Source: an uncultured Pseudoteredinibacter sp. (GTDB taxonomy: Bacteria; Pseudomonadota; Gammaproteobacteria; Pseudomonadales; Cellvibrionaceae). Taken from it: 64,000 nucleotides of DNA. Under the pieces are notes generated by a model that made no database searches, had not been told where the DNA came from, and worked only from the letters and a program-made list of their open reading frames with translations. This document shows positions 36,496 to 45,504 of this stretch, one piece after another (position 1 is the stretch's first letter; each line of letters begins with the position of its first letter). The translations under genes were made by a program, and so were the position numbers. Location: contig NZ_CANMSS010000009.1 in assembly GCF_947500695.1 (NCBI RefSeq), forward strand, positions 182,568 to 246,567. The letters run 5' to 3'.

Positions 36496-36831
36496 TAAAA
36501 CTCCTCTTCGCGCGCGCACTACCAACACATTCACCCTCATAACTCGACTTAAAACTGCTCTCCTAATAGCCCCCCCTTCACCACTACTCGTATTTTGTTT
36601 TGAGTTGCCGCTGTCACTTAAATAAACAGCACAGCTCATTAAGCTAAAAGCACCTGATAATCATATTCAATATCATTAATTTTTACTTGAAAATCAACAA
36701 CTTAGAGACAGCGCAAGCTTGACTTACGAGGTGGCGAGGGCCACACTAAGCTAATCTGCCAGCTGATAGGCAGAGTCGACCGCGTTATACCGCAAGCCGT
36801 GATAAACCGATAGCTAGATAGGAATCCCACT
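36496..36831. other. Intergenic region between bfd and bfr
   Basis: 336 bp with no gene seen. It holds a second Fur-like site (36656-36674). The separate position of this site suggests bfr has its own iron-responsive promoter. Confidence 0.5.
36656..36674. promoter_or_regulatory. Second Fur-like box, upstream of bfr
   Basis: GATAATCATATTCAATATC matches the 19-bp Fur consensus at 15 of 19 positions by hand. It is about 160 bp before the bfr ATG, too far for simple promoter occlusion unless the promoter is near it. AT-rich context raises the risk of a chance match. Confidence 0.4.
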
Positions 36832-37299
36832 ATGAGAGGCGACAGCAAAGTAATTGAGCACCTGAACCAGGTTTTGGCCAATGAACTGATTGCCATTAAT
36901 CAGTACTTTTTACATTCAAGAATGTTCAAAGATTGGGGCATTAAAGAGCTGGCCGAACACGAGTACAAAGAATCCATTGAAGAGATGAAGCACGCCGATG
37001 ACATTATCGAGCGCATCTTGTTCTTGGAAGGCATTCCCAACCTACAGGATCTGGGCAAACTAATGATCGGTGAAAACACCGAGGAAATGCTGAAGTGCGA
37101 TATGCGCCTTGAGCTGCAAGCCATTCCCGACCTTCGCGAAGCCATTGCTTATTGTGAATCCGTACAAGATTACGTAAGTCGCGATCTGCTAGAAAAGATC
37201 CTAAGTGAAGAAGAAGAGCATGTAGACTGGCTTGAAACCCAACTAGACCTAATTGGCAAGATGGGCCTACAAAACTACATACAGTCAAAAGCCAGCTAA
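36832..37299 (+). CDS. bfr: Bacterioferritin (heme-containing)
   Basis: Iron-storage subunit of 155 residues forming 24-mer cages. All ferroxidase ligands are at canonical positions: E18, E51 and H54, E94, E127 and H130 region (SEEEEHVDWLE). Met52 (EEMKHAD) is the heme ligand between subunits, so this is a heme-binding type. Bfd just upstream is its reductase partner. A GC-rich hairpin follows the stop. Confidence 0.96.
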   Translation: MRGDSKVIEHLNQVLANELIAINQYFLHSRMFKDWGIKELAEHEYKESIEEMKHADDIIERILFLEGIPNLQDLGKLMIGENTEEMLKCDMRLELQAIPDLREAIAYCESVQDYVSRDLLEKILSEEEEHVDWLETQLDLIGKMGLQNYIQSKAS

Positions 37300-37308
37300 T
37301 CTCCGTAA

Positions 37309-37328
37309 GCCCGGCCGTAATGCCGGGC
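37309..37328 (+). terminator. Hairpin terminator after bfr
   Basis: GCCCGGC (37309-37315) pairs with GCCGGGC (37322-37328), followed by CTTCTTGT. The T tract is weak. Confidence 0.55.
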
Positions 37329-37483
37329 CTTCTTGTCACCCCTTTCAACATTCCAACTTTTTCCGACCAACTGCAATCCCTTCGCACCTCCCCCACAAAA
37401 TCTCTAGCTATACTCAAATCAGGGAAAATGGAAGCTGAAGCTTTTAGGCATCAGCCTGTTCGAAAAAGATTGGAGATCAAGTT

Positions 37484-39301
37484 GTGCTAGAGCACTTCTT
37501 AAGCGCAAGCAATATCGCGGTATACGGCCTATTGCTGCTAGTAATTATTAGTTGCAGACATCACACAGAATTCAAAGGAAAACTGCTGCTTGGCGCAGGG
37601 CTTGCATTTGCCAGTTATTTTTTGAGCCTGTTTTTAACTGCCAATACGTTTCTTTCACAGCTACTCATCAGTACAGCTTTAACTCTTTTATTGGCTAACG
37701 TCGCACTTAAACTATGGGAGACATCAGATACCAAGTTAGCTCTCAGCGCTTGCTGCCTAATTGCAGTCGCTGCTGCGACTCCAATGTCGTGGCTACCATT
37801 TTTCGAAGCAGCAACCCTATTGATTACAGCGGCAGTATTATTACGATCTGAGCAATCCCGTGATTACTATAGCTGGGGTACCGCCCTAACATTGACCCTC
37901 ACCGCCCTAACGAGCTTTAGTCAAAATATCTATTGGCTTCATTTAATAGCCTACAGTGCTCTCGCTCTTGTTCTTGCTGCGAGTATTATTGTTCAGCTCA
38001 ACCGACAGCTTTACATGCAGGCCAACAGCGACCCCCTATCCCAGCTACCGAATCGACGCTGCCTAAATGAGCACGCCGAAGCCTTAGCTAACCGAGAACA
38101 GAGTTATTGGTTGTTATTATTTACGCTTGATGGCATCAAACAAATTAACGATACCTATGGCTTTTCCTCCGGTGATAGCGCCATCTGGGTAGCCAGCCGT
38201 AAAATGATCTCCGCCGTCGGCAATAAAGATTTTCTAGGACGTAACTTTGCCAAGGAATTCGTTATTATTACAGAGCGCAATGAAGCCGAGCTGGATAAAT
38301 TGATTGCTGAATTAGAAGGCAGCATTCGCGGCATTGAATCAATCGACAAGCACAACGTCAGTATGGGCATACACTGCGGTCTAGCCTTCAATGAATCGGC
38401 AAAAGACAGTTTCAGCGAGTGCTTACAGTCAGCATCAGCGGCTTTACAGTTTGCAGAATCACAACAACTTAATCACGCCTTCGTTAATGAATCTATACTT
38501 GAGAGTGTTAACCGAAGAAATGATCTTGAACAGGGCCTTCGCCAAGCCATTAGCGACAAGTCTTTGCAGGTTCACTTTCAACCTAAATATGACTGCCACC
38601 AACCCGAAAAAATTGTGGGTGCCGAAGCTCTAGCTCGCTGGCAATATAAAGGAGAAAACATCTCTCCTTTCGAGTTCATCAAGCTTGCTGAAGAGTGTAA
38701 TTTGATTGCCGACCTCGACAAGGTCATCATGGAAAAATCTTGGCTGCTTGGCAAACAATTACAAGAACAAGGCATACCAATAAAGATTGCCGCTAACTTC
38801 TCCCCCACCAGCCTTTTAAACGGCGTATCACTCTTAAATATGGTGCAAGGTATTATTGAAGACAATAAGCTGGATCCACGCTTAATTGAAATTGAAATTA
38901 CCGAAAGCTACCTCGCCCACGGAGAAGATATAAAAAACCAATTGCAAGTTTTAAGAGATATGGGCATCTCTGTTGCCATGGATGATTTTGGTACGGGCTT
39001 TTCCAATTTAGGGCAGCTAGAGGGCTTACCTTTAGACACCTTAAAAATCGACAAAATATTTGTCGATAAGCTGCTCGACAACCCCACGGTCACTGAGTTT
39101 ATCGTCGACTTAGCAAAAAAGTTAAAACTCCAACTGGTAGCGGAAGGTGTAGAAGAAAACCAACAACTTCAGTGGCTAAGCCAACACAGCTGTCAAATGA
39201 TCCAGGGCTATTTATTAAGCCGCCCTTTGCCCGAAGCGGATTTTATTAGCCTATTAGAACAAACCGTAAAACGCCCACCTGTACTAAAAATCGCCAAATA
39301 A
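37484..39301 (+). CDS. Membrane c-di-GMP phosphodiesterase with degenerate GGDEF and intact EAL domain
   Basis: Protein of 605 residues. Residues 1-170 hold several membrane helices with no recognised sensor. A GGDEF-fold domain (about 180-335) keeps DPLSQLPNRR, but the signature is RNFAKEFVII in place of RxGGDEFxxx, so cyclase activity is unlikely; it may bind GTP as a regulator. The EAL domain (about 350-595) is intact: GAEALARW, ITESYL, DDFGTGFSNL, LKIDKIFV, AEGVEENQQL and IQGYLLSRP. It should hydrolyse c-di-GMP and so favour motility over attachment. The start is GTG with GGAG upstream. The heme-protein gene at 39363 follows on the same strand. Confidence 0.93.
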   Translation: MLEHFLSASNIAVYGLLLLVIISCRHHTEFKGKLLLGAGLAFASYFLSLFLTANTFLSQLLISTALTLLLANVALKLWETSDTKLALSACCLIAVAAATPMSWLPFFEAATLLITAAVLLRSEQSRDYYSWGTALTLTLTALTSFSQNIYWLHLIAYSALALVLAASIIVQLNRQLYMQANSDPLSQLPNRRCLNEHAEALANREQSYWLLLFTLDGIKQINDTYGFSSGDSAIWVASRKMISAVGNKDFLGRNFAKEFVIITERNEAELDKLIAELEGSIRGIESIDKHNVSMGIHCGLAFNESAKDSFSECLQSASAALQFAESQQLNHAFVNESILESVNRRNDLEQGLRQAISDKSLQVHFQPKYDCHQPEKIVGAEALARWQYKGENISPFEFIKLAEECNLIADLDKVIMEKSWLLGKQLQEQGIPIKIAANFSPTSLLNGVSLLNMVQGIIEDNKLDPRLIEIEITESYLAHGEDIKNQLQVLRDMGISVAMDDFGTGFSNLGQLEGLPLDTLKIDKIFVDKLLDNPTVTEFIVDLAKKLKLQLVAEGVEENQQLQWLSQHSCQMIQGYLLSRPLPEADFISLLEQTVKRPPVLKIAK

Positions 39302-39328
39302 ATTGATTGCGGACAAATATATATATTA

Positions 39329-39359
39329 GAATACCCTAAATTAAATATAGAGGGTATTC
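39329..39359 (+). promoter_or_regulatory. Hairpin covering the ribosome-binding site of the DUF3365 gene
   Basis: GAATACCCT (39329-39337) pairs perfectly with AGGGTATTC (39351-39359). The right arm contains the AGGG of the ribosome-binding site and ends three bases before the GTG start at 39363. The loop is AT-only apart from one G. This could mask translation. Confidence 0.5.
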
Positions 39360-39362
39360 ACC

Positions 39363-39974
39363 GTGATTCGCCAGATATTGCTTTGCAGCGCCTTAGCAAA
39401 CCAAGCTATTAGCGCTAGTGCTTCAGAGCTAAGCCCGAAAAGTGCCGCTATTGATCCTCAGCAGCTAGAACAAGCCTTAGAATTTAATCAGACCATCAGC
39501 AAAGCACTTGCTGGAAAGCTCAAGAAACGCCTTATGGCCGCTGTAAAAAGTGGCGGTCTTGAAGCTGGAATCGCCCAGTGCAAGATCGCAGCTCCTGAGA
39601 TTTCACAACAGCTTCAAGAAGAACACCCCCAAGTGCTGATTAGCGCCGGGAGAACATCACTAAAGACCCGAAATGAAAACAACCAAGCCACAGGCTGGCA
39701 AGCAGAACAGCTGCAAGCTTTTGACCGGATAAAAAGCAAAGGGCGCGAAGCTGGGGTTCGCTATAGAGTTTTAGAGTCGAAAGGCAAATTAGCAATAGAA
39801 TCTATGAGTCCAATACCAACACAAGGTTTATGTCTTAACTGCCATAGCTCACAGTTGACCCCAGGCTTATCTGCAAAGCTCAATGAGTTATACCCAAATG
39901 ATAACGCTACGGGCTACAGCTTAGGGGATATTAGAGGGGCTTTCGTTATACGAAGCTGGCTTCAAGAACAATAA
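39363..39974 (+). CDS. DUF3365 (Tll0287-like) heme c-binding periplasmic protein
   Basis: Protein of 203 residues with an N-terminal signal peptide (cut near residue 20). The chain has the DUF3365 pattern: GLEAGIAQCKIAAPEIS, RTSLKTRNENN, and near the end one heme c motif CLNCH at residues 157-161. Related proteins are single-domain heme sensors or redox proteins. The start is GTG at 39363. It lies 61 bp after the EAL-domain gene and may be cotranscribed, so redox input to c-di-GMP signalling is possible, as inference only. Confidence 0.85.
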   Translation: MIRQILLCSALANQAISASASELSPKSAAIDPQQLEQALEFNQTISKALAGKLKKRLMAAVKSGGLEAGIAQCKIAAPEISQQLQEEHPQVLISAGRTSLKTRNENNQATGWQAEQLQAFDRIKSKGREAGVRYRVLESKGKLAIESMSPIPTQGLCLNCHSSQLTPGLSAKLNELYPNDNATGYSLGDIRGAFVIRSWLQEQ

Positions 39975-39989
39975 GACCAGCAGATATAA

Positions 39990-40020
39990 GGCGATCTTCT
40001 ACGACATCGTGAAGATCGCC
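39990..40020. terminator. Ten-pair hairpin between convergent genes
   Basis: GGCGATCTTC (39990-39999) pairs perfectly with GAAGATCGCC (40011-40020). It lies between the DUF3365 gene and the DUF805 gene on the other strand and may terminate both. Tails are A/T-rich but lack a clean T run. Confidence 0.5.
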
Positions 40021-40030
40021 AAGATAATAA

Positions 40031-40378
40031 TTAAGCTTCACCCGCCTTTGGGTTTGGGCCATAGTCATTATCCGGGTGGCTGTCTTGTACGTAAAACACG
40101 ATCAAAACAATCATCCCAATCAGCGGTATTAACGCAATCAACTGCCACCAGCCAGTTCGGCCCGTATCATGCAGACGGCGCGCGCCGATTGCCAGCGAAG
40201 GAACCAGCATCGCCAAGCCAAAGATCATGCCTAGGAATGCCGTACCTAAAATACTATCAACAATCGTAACGACAATTGAAAAAATAAAGTAGAACAGGAC
40301 AAACATCCAGTACTGCTTACGCCTTGCGCGACCGCTAAAGTCTGCATATCGCTTAAGGGCGTCCATAAAATATTCCAT
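40031..40378 (-). CDS. DUF805 inner-membrane protein (YhaH/YhaI type)
   Basis: Small membrane protein of 115 residues. DUF805 features are the N-terminal YADFSGRARRKQYWMFVLF, then IGARRLHDTGRTGWWQLIALIP and the third helix region. Three or four membrane helices are visible. Function is not known for the family. It is monocistronic on the minus strand, with a hairpin after its stop; an AGGAG sequence stands before the ATG. Confidence 0.9.
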   Translation of the reverse strand: MEYFMDALKRYADFSGRARRKQYWMFVLFYFIFSIVVTIVDSILGTAFLGMIFGLAMLVPSLAIGARRLHDTGRTGWWQLIALIPLIGMIVLIVFYVQDSHPDNDYGPNPKAGEA

Positions 40379-40529
40379 AATTTACTCCTAATGACACTAT
40401 CTTTAGTAACGTTTATTAACGCTATTTATATTTGTTCTATAAATATGAACAAGAGGAATATCATACAGCAGCAATTGGGAGAAACAAGGGGAACAATACC
40501 TTGGTAGGAGCCTAATTAAGAGCCTCTAG

Positions 40530-40555
40530 ATAAACAAAAACCGGCATTCAGCCGG
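40530..40555 (-). terminator. Short terminator of grxD
   Basis: Five-pair stem CCGGC/GCCGG (40541-40545 with 40551-40555), then TTTTTGTTTA on the minus strand. The stem is short but the T tract is good. Confidence 0.55.
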
Positions 40556-40592
40556 CTTCTATTAAGCTATAAAATACGATGCAGTGAGAATA

Positions 40593-40925
40593 TTAAGCCT
40601 CTTCACCACCGGCCGCTGTCGCTTCTTCAAGTAGCGGCTTTAACTCACCGTTTTCATGCATCTCAGTAACAATATCGCAACCGCCAATAAGCTCACCGTT
40701 TACCCACAACTGTGGAAATGTTGGCCATTGGGCATATTTAGGCAGGTTTTCACGAATCTCTGGGTTGGACAACACATCGACATAAGCAAAACGCTGGCCG
40801 CAGGCCATTACAGCTTGTGAAGTACGCATGGAAAAACCACACTGAGGGGCATTAGGAGAACCTTTCATGTAAAGCAGTACAGTGTTCTCTTCAATTTGCT
40901 GTTTGATGGTATCCAAAATATCCAT
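40593..40925 (-). CDS. grxD: Monothiol glutaredoxin Grx4/GrxD
   Basis: Protein of 110 residues with the monothiol active site CGFS at residues 29-32, preceded by YMKGSPNAPQ, and the WPTFPQLWVNGELIGGCDI glutathione/cis-Pro region. Such proteins carry a glutathione-bridged [2Fe-2S] cluster and serve iron-sulfur trafficking and iron regulation. It is adjacent to the iron-storage and arginine genes as in the recalled Pseudomonas order. The C-terminus is extended by a short Glu/Ala tail. Confidence 0.96.
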   Translation of the reverse strand: MDILDTIKQQIEENTVLLYMKGSPNAPQCGFSMRTSQAVMACGQRFAYVDVLSNPEIRENLPKYAQWPTFPQLWVNGELIGGCDIVTEMHENGELKPLLEEATAAGGEEA

Positions 40926-41233
40926 GGGCTAACCTTTTTAACGCTATCTATATATCTTGTGGGTGTGAGCTGGGCTTTATTTAGCTATTTGAATAATCTA
41001 ATCAGACTACCCATTGCGCCAGCTTTTAATACCCAAGCACTAAGCTGCGGTATTCTACCCGAAAGCCAAGCCCACTAACCAGTAATTTCAATGCTTTTGC
41101 ACTTATTTTCATTTATGATGGAGGGCTTGGTCGTTGGTTTATCGAGATATACTGCCCCCTGGTAAGCTATGCTCATACGGCCACTAACAATTAAAACAGC
41201 GACTTAATCGCAACATAGCAAGTAGTAAAAATC

Positions 41234-42397
41234 ATGAGTCAATATTTAATGAACAACTATGGCAATAGAAACCATAGTTTGAGCCGTGGCGAAGGATGTT
41301 ATCTTTTTGATGATAGCAATAAGCGCTATTTAGACGCGTTAAGCGGCATCGCCGTATGTGGCCTTGGACACTGCCACCCAGCAGTCACCCAAGCAATTAC
41401 CGAGCAAGCCGGCACGCTGCTGCACACCTCCAATCTTTTCAACATCGAGCGACAAGAGCAGCTGGCACAGGCCTTGTGCGAAATTAGCGGCATGGAGCGA
41501 GCGTTTTTTTCCAATTCAGGTGCTGAAGCGAATGAAGCCGCCATCAAAATCTCGCGCCTATATGCGAAAGCCAAAGGTATAGCCGAGCCCGTTGTGATTA
41601 CCACCCAAGGTAGTTTTCACGGCCGTACGATGGCGACACTATCGGCCACAGGCAATCCCAAGGTTCAAGAAGGCTTTTCCCCCTTAGTTGATGGATTTAA
41701 TCACGTCCCTTACAACGACCCAGCCGCCATTGAAGAATTATGCAAAACCGGTAATGTTGTCGCTATTCTGGTGGAGCCCGTTCAAGGTGAAGGCGGCGTT
41801 AGAGTTCCAGACGAAGATTATCTGCAGCACTTGCGTCAAATCTGCGATCAGTATGATTGCTTGCTGATGCTAGACGAGATCCAAACGGGCAATGGCCGCA
41901 CTGGTGAATATTTCGCCTTCCAGCACAGCAATATAAAACCCGATGTTCTTACTACCGCTAAAGGCCTTGGTAACGGTGTCCCCATCGGAGCTTGTTTAGC
42001 TGCAGGTAAAGCCGCCGAGCTATTACAAGCTGGCAGCCATGGCTCAACTTATGGTGGTAACCCACTTGTTTGCGCCACCGCCTTAGCTACAGTCAATGAG
42101 CTTCGCAAAGAAGAGCTTTTGAATAATGTGCGCGACCGCAGCGCACAATTATTAACAGGCTTAACTATTGCCCTAAAGGGTTGCGAAAAACTAAAAGAAA
42201 TTAGAGTCAAAGGCTTGATGGTGGGTATCGAGCTTAATGAAAACTGCGGCCAGCTGGTTGAAAAGGCCTGGCAGAAAGGTCTTATTATTAATGTTACTGC
42301 TGGCAGTACAATAAGACTTTTACCACCTCTTGTTATCAATCAAGAGCAGGTCGACCATATTATCGCCATTATCAACGACATAGTGCGTGAAGACTAA
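41234..42397 (+). CDS. argD: Acetylornithine aminotransferase
   Basis: Pyridoxal-phosphate class III aminotransferase of 387 residues. Motifs are SNSGAEANEAAIKISR, GSFHGRT, VEPVQGEGGV, LDEIQTGNGRTG and TTAKGLGNGVPIGA with the Schiff-base Lys. It converts N-acetylglutamate semialdehyde to N-acetylornithine, and may also serve lysine synthesis as succinyl-diaminopimelate aminotransferase. The argF gene follows after 20 bp, which favours ArgD over other ornithine aminotransferases. Length is normal. Confidence 0.93.
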   Translation: MSQYLMNNYGNRNHSLSRGEGCYLFDDSNKRYLDALSGIAVCGLGHCHPAVTQAITEQAGTLLHTSNLFNIERQEQLAQALCEISGMERAFFSNSGAEANEAAIKISRLYAKAKGIAEPVVITTQGSFHGRTMATLSATGNPKVQEGFSPLVDGFNHVPYNDPAAIEELCKTGNVVAILVEPVQGEGGVRVPDEDYLQHLRQICDQYDCLLMLDEIQTGNGRTGEYFAFQHSNIKPDVLTTAKGLGNGVPIGACLAAGKAAELLQAGSHGSTYGGNPLVCATALATVNELRKEELLNNVRDRSAQLLTGLTIALKGCEKLKEIRVKGLMVGIELNENCGQLVEKAWQKGLIINVTAGSTIRLLPPLVINQEQVDHIIAIINDIVRED

Positions 42398-42417
42398 GAT
42401 TTACGCGGAGAAGCCCT

Positions 42418-43326
42418 ATGAAGCCAAGACACTTTTTAACACTTTTGGATCTCAACCCAAGCGAACTGAAACAAGTTATTGAGCGCGCCGTTGAACTTAA
42501 AGCACTTCGCAAGCAAGACTCTGAGGAAAAAACCTTAGCCGGCAAAGTGCTAGGTATGATTTTTGAAAAGTCCTCTACCCGCACACGCGTGTCCTTCGAA
42601 GCTGGCATGGCACAAATGGGTGGTAGCGCCCTCTTTTTGTCTTCCAATGATACCCAGCTAGGGCGCGGCGAACCGATTGCCGATTCTGCTCGAGTATTAT
42701 CACGCATGGTTGATATCGTTATGATCCGTACCTTCGGACATGACATTGTAGAAACCTTTGCCCAACACTCAACCGTTCCAGTGATTAACGCCTTAACCGA
42801 TGGCTACCACCCCTGCCAGCTGCTGGCAGACATGCAGACCTATTGGGAGCATCGTGGTGATATCGCTGGCAAAACCGTCAGCTGGGTTGGCGATGGCAAT
42901 AATATGTGTCAATCCTATATCAACGCAGCCAGGCAGTTCGATTTCAAACTGAACATCGCCTGCCCAGAAGGTTTTGAGCCGGATAGCGAACTTATGGCGC
43001 AGAATAAACAACGTATTGAGCTATTTCGCGCCCCTAAGCAAGCCGTCGCCAACAGCGATCTGGTTGTTACCGATACCTGGGCATCAATGGGGCAAGAAGA
43101 AGAAAAGCTTGCTCGTGAAAAAGCCTTTGCGGGCTACCAAGTAAATGAAGAGCTTATGAGTCTCGCAAACAGCGATGCGCTTATGATGCATTGCTTGCCA
43201 GCCTATCGCGGCCTAGAAGTTAGCGAAACAATCCTCGATGCCGACGACTCTGTAGTCTGGGATGAAGCCGAAAACCGATTGCACGCCCAAAAGGCACTGA
43301 TGGAATTCTTATTAGCTCAGCACTAA
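42418..43326 (+). CDS. argF: Ornithine carbamoyltransferase (anabolic)
   Basis: Enzyme of 302 residues making citrulline from ornithine and carbamoyl phosphate. The carbamoyl-phosphate site SSTRTRVSFEAGM, then TDGYHPCQLLADM and the ornithine-side MHCLPAYRG are intact. Together with argD here and argG at 20.4 kb it covers most of the late arginine pathway. It starts 20 bp after argD and is cotranscribed. The shorter length and position beside argD fit the anabolic form. Confidence 0.95.
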   Translation: MKPRHFLTLLDLNPSELKQVIERAVELKALRKQDSEEKTLAGKVLGMIFEKSSTRTRVSFEAGMAQMGGSALFLSSNDTQLGRGEPIADSARVLSRMVDIVMIRTFGHDIVETFAQHSTVPVINALTDGYHPCQLLADMQTYWEHRGDIAGKTVSWVGDGNNMCQSYINAARQFDFKLNIACPEGFEPDSELMAQNKQRIELFRAPKQAVANSDLVVTDTWASMGQEEEKLAREKAFAGYQVNEELMSLANSDALMMHCLPAYRGLEVSETILDADDSVVWDEAENRLHAQKALMEFLLAQH

Positions 43327-43344
43327 ATACACCTGCATTTCAAT

Positions 43345-43384
43345 ATGGCTCTATAGCACGGCCTGCTGCCTGCTATAGGGCCAT
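43345..43384. terminator. 14-pair imperfect hairpin after argF
   Basis: ATGGCTCTATAGCA (43345-43358) pairs with TGCTATAGGGCCAT (43371-43384) with one mismatch and a 12-nt loop. It lies 18 bp after the argF stop and lacks a T run, so a terminator role is uncertain. Confidence 0.4.
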
Positions 43385-43518
43385 GTGAGGCATTCGTTGA
43401 GACAAAACTCGCTCAGCGTATGCCTCTAAAAACTTGAAGACACCTTTACTTTGGCTCGTGTTAAGCCAAGAGAATAGGTTTATAATTCGCCTTCGCTTTA
43501 TTTTATCTGGATACCACT

Positions 43519-44565
43519 TTGAGCCCTCACCTTCTCGTAGAAGACCTGCGTTGCTATTACAACGGCCACCAAGATAAACCTGTTGTCGATGGCTTATCAT
43601 TTGAAATGCAAGAAGGTGACATCGCCTGTCTACTTGGCCCAAGCGGCTGCGGCAAAACCACGGTACTGCGCAGCATCGCCGGCTTTCACCCCTTGGCACA
43701 CGGCCAAGTTTGCTTAGCCAGTCAGCAAATAAGCTCATCCGCGCACAGCTTAGCGCCCGAGAAACGAGAAATCGGCATGGTGTTTCAGGACTATGCGCTG
43801 TTTCCACATTTAACGGTTGGCGAAAATATTTGTTTTGGCCTGAAGGGGCAAACTCAGCAACAACAGTCTGCAGAACTCCAGCGGCTACTGGACTTAGTTA
43901 ATTTAAGCGGTCTAGCAGAGCGCTACCCCCATGAGCTTTCTGGGGGGCAACAGCAGCGTGTTGCACTAGCACGAGCTTTGGCTCCTAAGCCTAAGCTTTT
44001 ACTGCTTGATGAACCGTTTTCTAACTTGGACGTGGAGTTACGCCGAAAACTTGCGCTCGAAGTAAGAGACATTTTAAAGCAACAAGGAACAACGGCCATC
44101 CTAGTGACCCACGATCAAGAAGAAGCCTTTGCTTTTGCCGATCACATTGGGGTAGTTTACGCAGGAAAAATCGAGCAGTGGGCCAGCCCCTACCAACTCT
44201 ACCATCAACCTCAAACCCGCTTTGTGGCCAACTTTATTGGTCGAGGCGCCTTTGTGCCCGGCATCATAAGCTCAAACGGGCATATAGATACCGAACTTGG
44301 ACCTGTGCCTTGCACCCTAGGCGAGCCGGCCGGCACTCGAGTTGATGTTTTGTTGCGCCCTGATGATATCGTACCGGGGCAAGAGCAGGGACAATTGGCT
44401 GAGGTTGTGCATAAAGTATTCACCGGCACGGCCAATCTGTACACCCTAAGACTGCCGACGGGTAGCCGAGTTGAGGCCGCCTTAGGTAGCCACATTGATT
44501 GCCAGCTAGGCGAGCAACTCAAAATCCAACTCAGCGCCGATCACGGTATCGCCTTTACGCTTTAA
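43519..44565 (+). CDS. ABC transporter ATP-binding protein (FbpC/PotA-like) without a nearby permease
   Basis: ATPase of 348 residues. Walker A LLGPSGCGKTTVLRSIAG, Q-loop FQDYALFPHLTV, signature HELSGGQQQRVALARAL, Walker B LLLDEPFSNLD and switch VTHDQEEAFAFAD are all intact. The C-terminal part (about 240-348) is a TOBE-type domain, as in iron(III), polyamine or molybdate importers. The start is TTG at 43519; no better in-frame start occurs for 29 codons. No permease or binding protein lies beside it, as also in the recalled Pseudomonas region. Substrate unknown; ferric iron or polyamine type by similarity. Confidence 0.9.
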   Translation: MSPHLLVEDLRCYYNGHQDKPVVDGLSFEMQEGDIACLLGPSGCGKTTVLRSIAGFHPLAHGQVCLASQQISSSAHSLAPEKREIGMVFQDYALFPHLTVGENICFGLKGQTQQQQSAELQRLLDLVNLSGLAERYPHELSGGQQQRVALARALAPKPKLLLLDEPFSNLDVELRRKLALEVRDILKQQGTTAILVTHDQEEAFAFADHIGVVYAGKIEQWASPYQLYHQPQTRFVANFIGRGAFVPGIISSNGHIDTELGPVPCTLGEPAGTRVDVLLRPDDIVPGQEQGQLAEVVHKVFTGTANLYTLRLPTGSRVEAALGSHIDCQLGEQLKIQLSADHGIAFTL

Positions 44566-44822
44566 CTGGCCCCTATCCTGCTTTCAATTGTGGAAGGATA
44601 AAGCTGCAGAAAGACCACTTTAAGTGCCATATTTGCGCGGCGATTCAGTTTGCGTTCAAAGTCTGCAGCAGAGGCTAATTTTTCATTATAAATTTTCAAA
44701 AATTGATATCGAGAAAGTATAAATTTTTTCCCCAAGGCTGAATAAAGTCTATAACTGGCTCAAGCCCAGATGGACTAAGGCCTAGGGATTAGCGCTCACT
44801 GACACAGCAATAAAATCACAAC

Positions 44823-44831
44823 TTATCCACA
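44823..44831 (+). promoter_or_regulatory. Perfect DnaA box in the nrdA leader
   Basis: TTATCCACA is an exact high-affinity DnaA box. DnaA control of nrdAB is established in E. coli. Here it is about 760 bp from the nrdA start, farther than in E. coli, so its role depends on where the promoter lies. Confidence 0.6.
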
Positions 44832-44901
44832 GCATACCCCCAAAATCTTTCTATTGATTTTCAAGGCCAAGCGCATTATCTTGTGTGTATTGATTGTTGA
44901 G

Positions 44902-44921
44902 CCCCTAGATGTAGGGGTTTT
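44902..44921 (+). terminator. Terminator-like hairpin in the nrdA leader
   Basis: CCCCTA (44902-44907) pairs with TAGGGG (44912-44917) around GATG, followed by TTTT (44918-44921). It may end the ABC gene transcript or an upstream leader RNA. Its GGGG can alternatively pair with CCCC at 44934-44937. Confidence 0.5.
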
Positions 44922-45479
44922 AGTGTTTAAACACCCCACAAACCACAAGTGAAATATTCACTAAATAAGTGGAAGAGGGGCTAATGAGCTGATTTTGGAA
45001 GGAAATTTCAGTTTCATGAAACACGACTCTAGCGGAAATAATAACGAGGAAAAGCAGCGTTAAGGAAAGACGTAAGGCTTGACTCAACAGCGCAGCTCAT
45101 ACTGATTGGCCGCCATTAAGCTAACAGATGAATGCAAGAGCTTGTTGGGGTACGCCCGCAATTTACGCCGAACACGTTAGTCGCGAGCAGTATAAAAAGC
45201 ATCACCGCACAACACCGTAAGCTTGTTAGCAAATAGAGCGGTAAATGGTGTTGGCAAATGGAAGGGTCAGGGGTAATACAAAATCAATGAGCAGCTTAGC
45301 AAGCTATTCTACAGCAGATAGATTCAACGACGAGACGGGAAGTTCAAGTGAGCGCCCTAGTCTACCAAGTCTTGTTTTGGCGCCGTCAATCGACAGCATC
45401 CAACCTGAGCTAAGCCCGCGCTTTCTTTCAAAGCGTTATGATCTTTCGATCAACACAACTTTAATACAGTTTATCTTTT

Positions 45480-45504
45480 AAGCTGCCAATTGTATTGGCA
45501 GCTT
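45480..45504 (+). other. 11-pair perfect hairpin about 80 bp before nrdA
   Basis: AAGCTGCCAAT (45480-45490) pairs with ATTGGCAGCTT (45494-45504) around TGT. There is no T run, so it could be a leader RNA structure or a weak terminator. Confidence 0.5.

Noticed and set aside
45245..45481. 78-codon ORF in the nrdA leader
   Set aside because: No start context beyond chance, low-complexity Ser-rich reading and no recognised domain. It ends at the hairpin at 45480.
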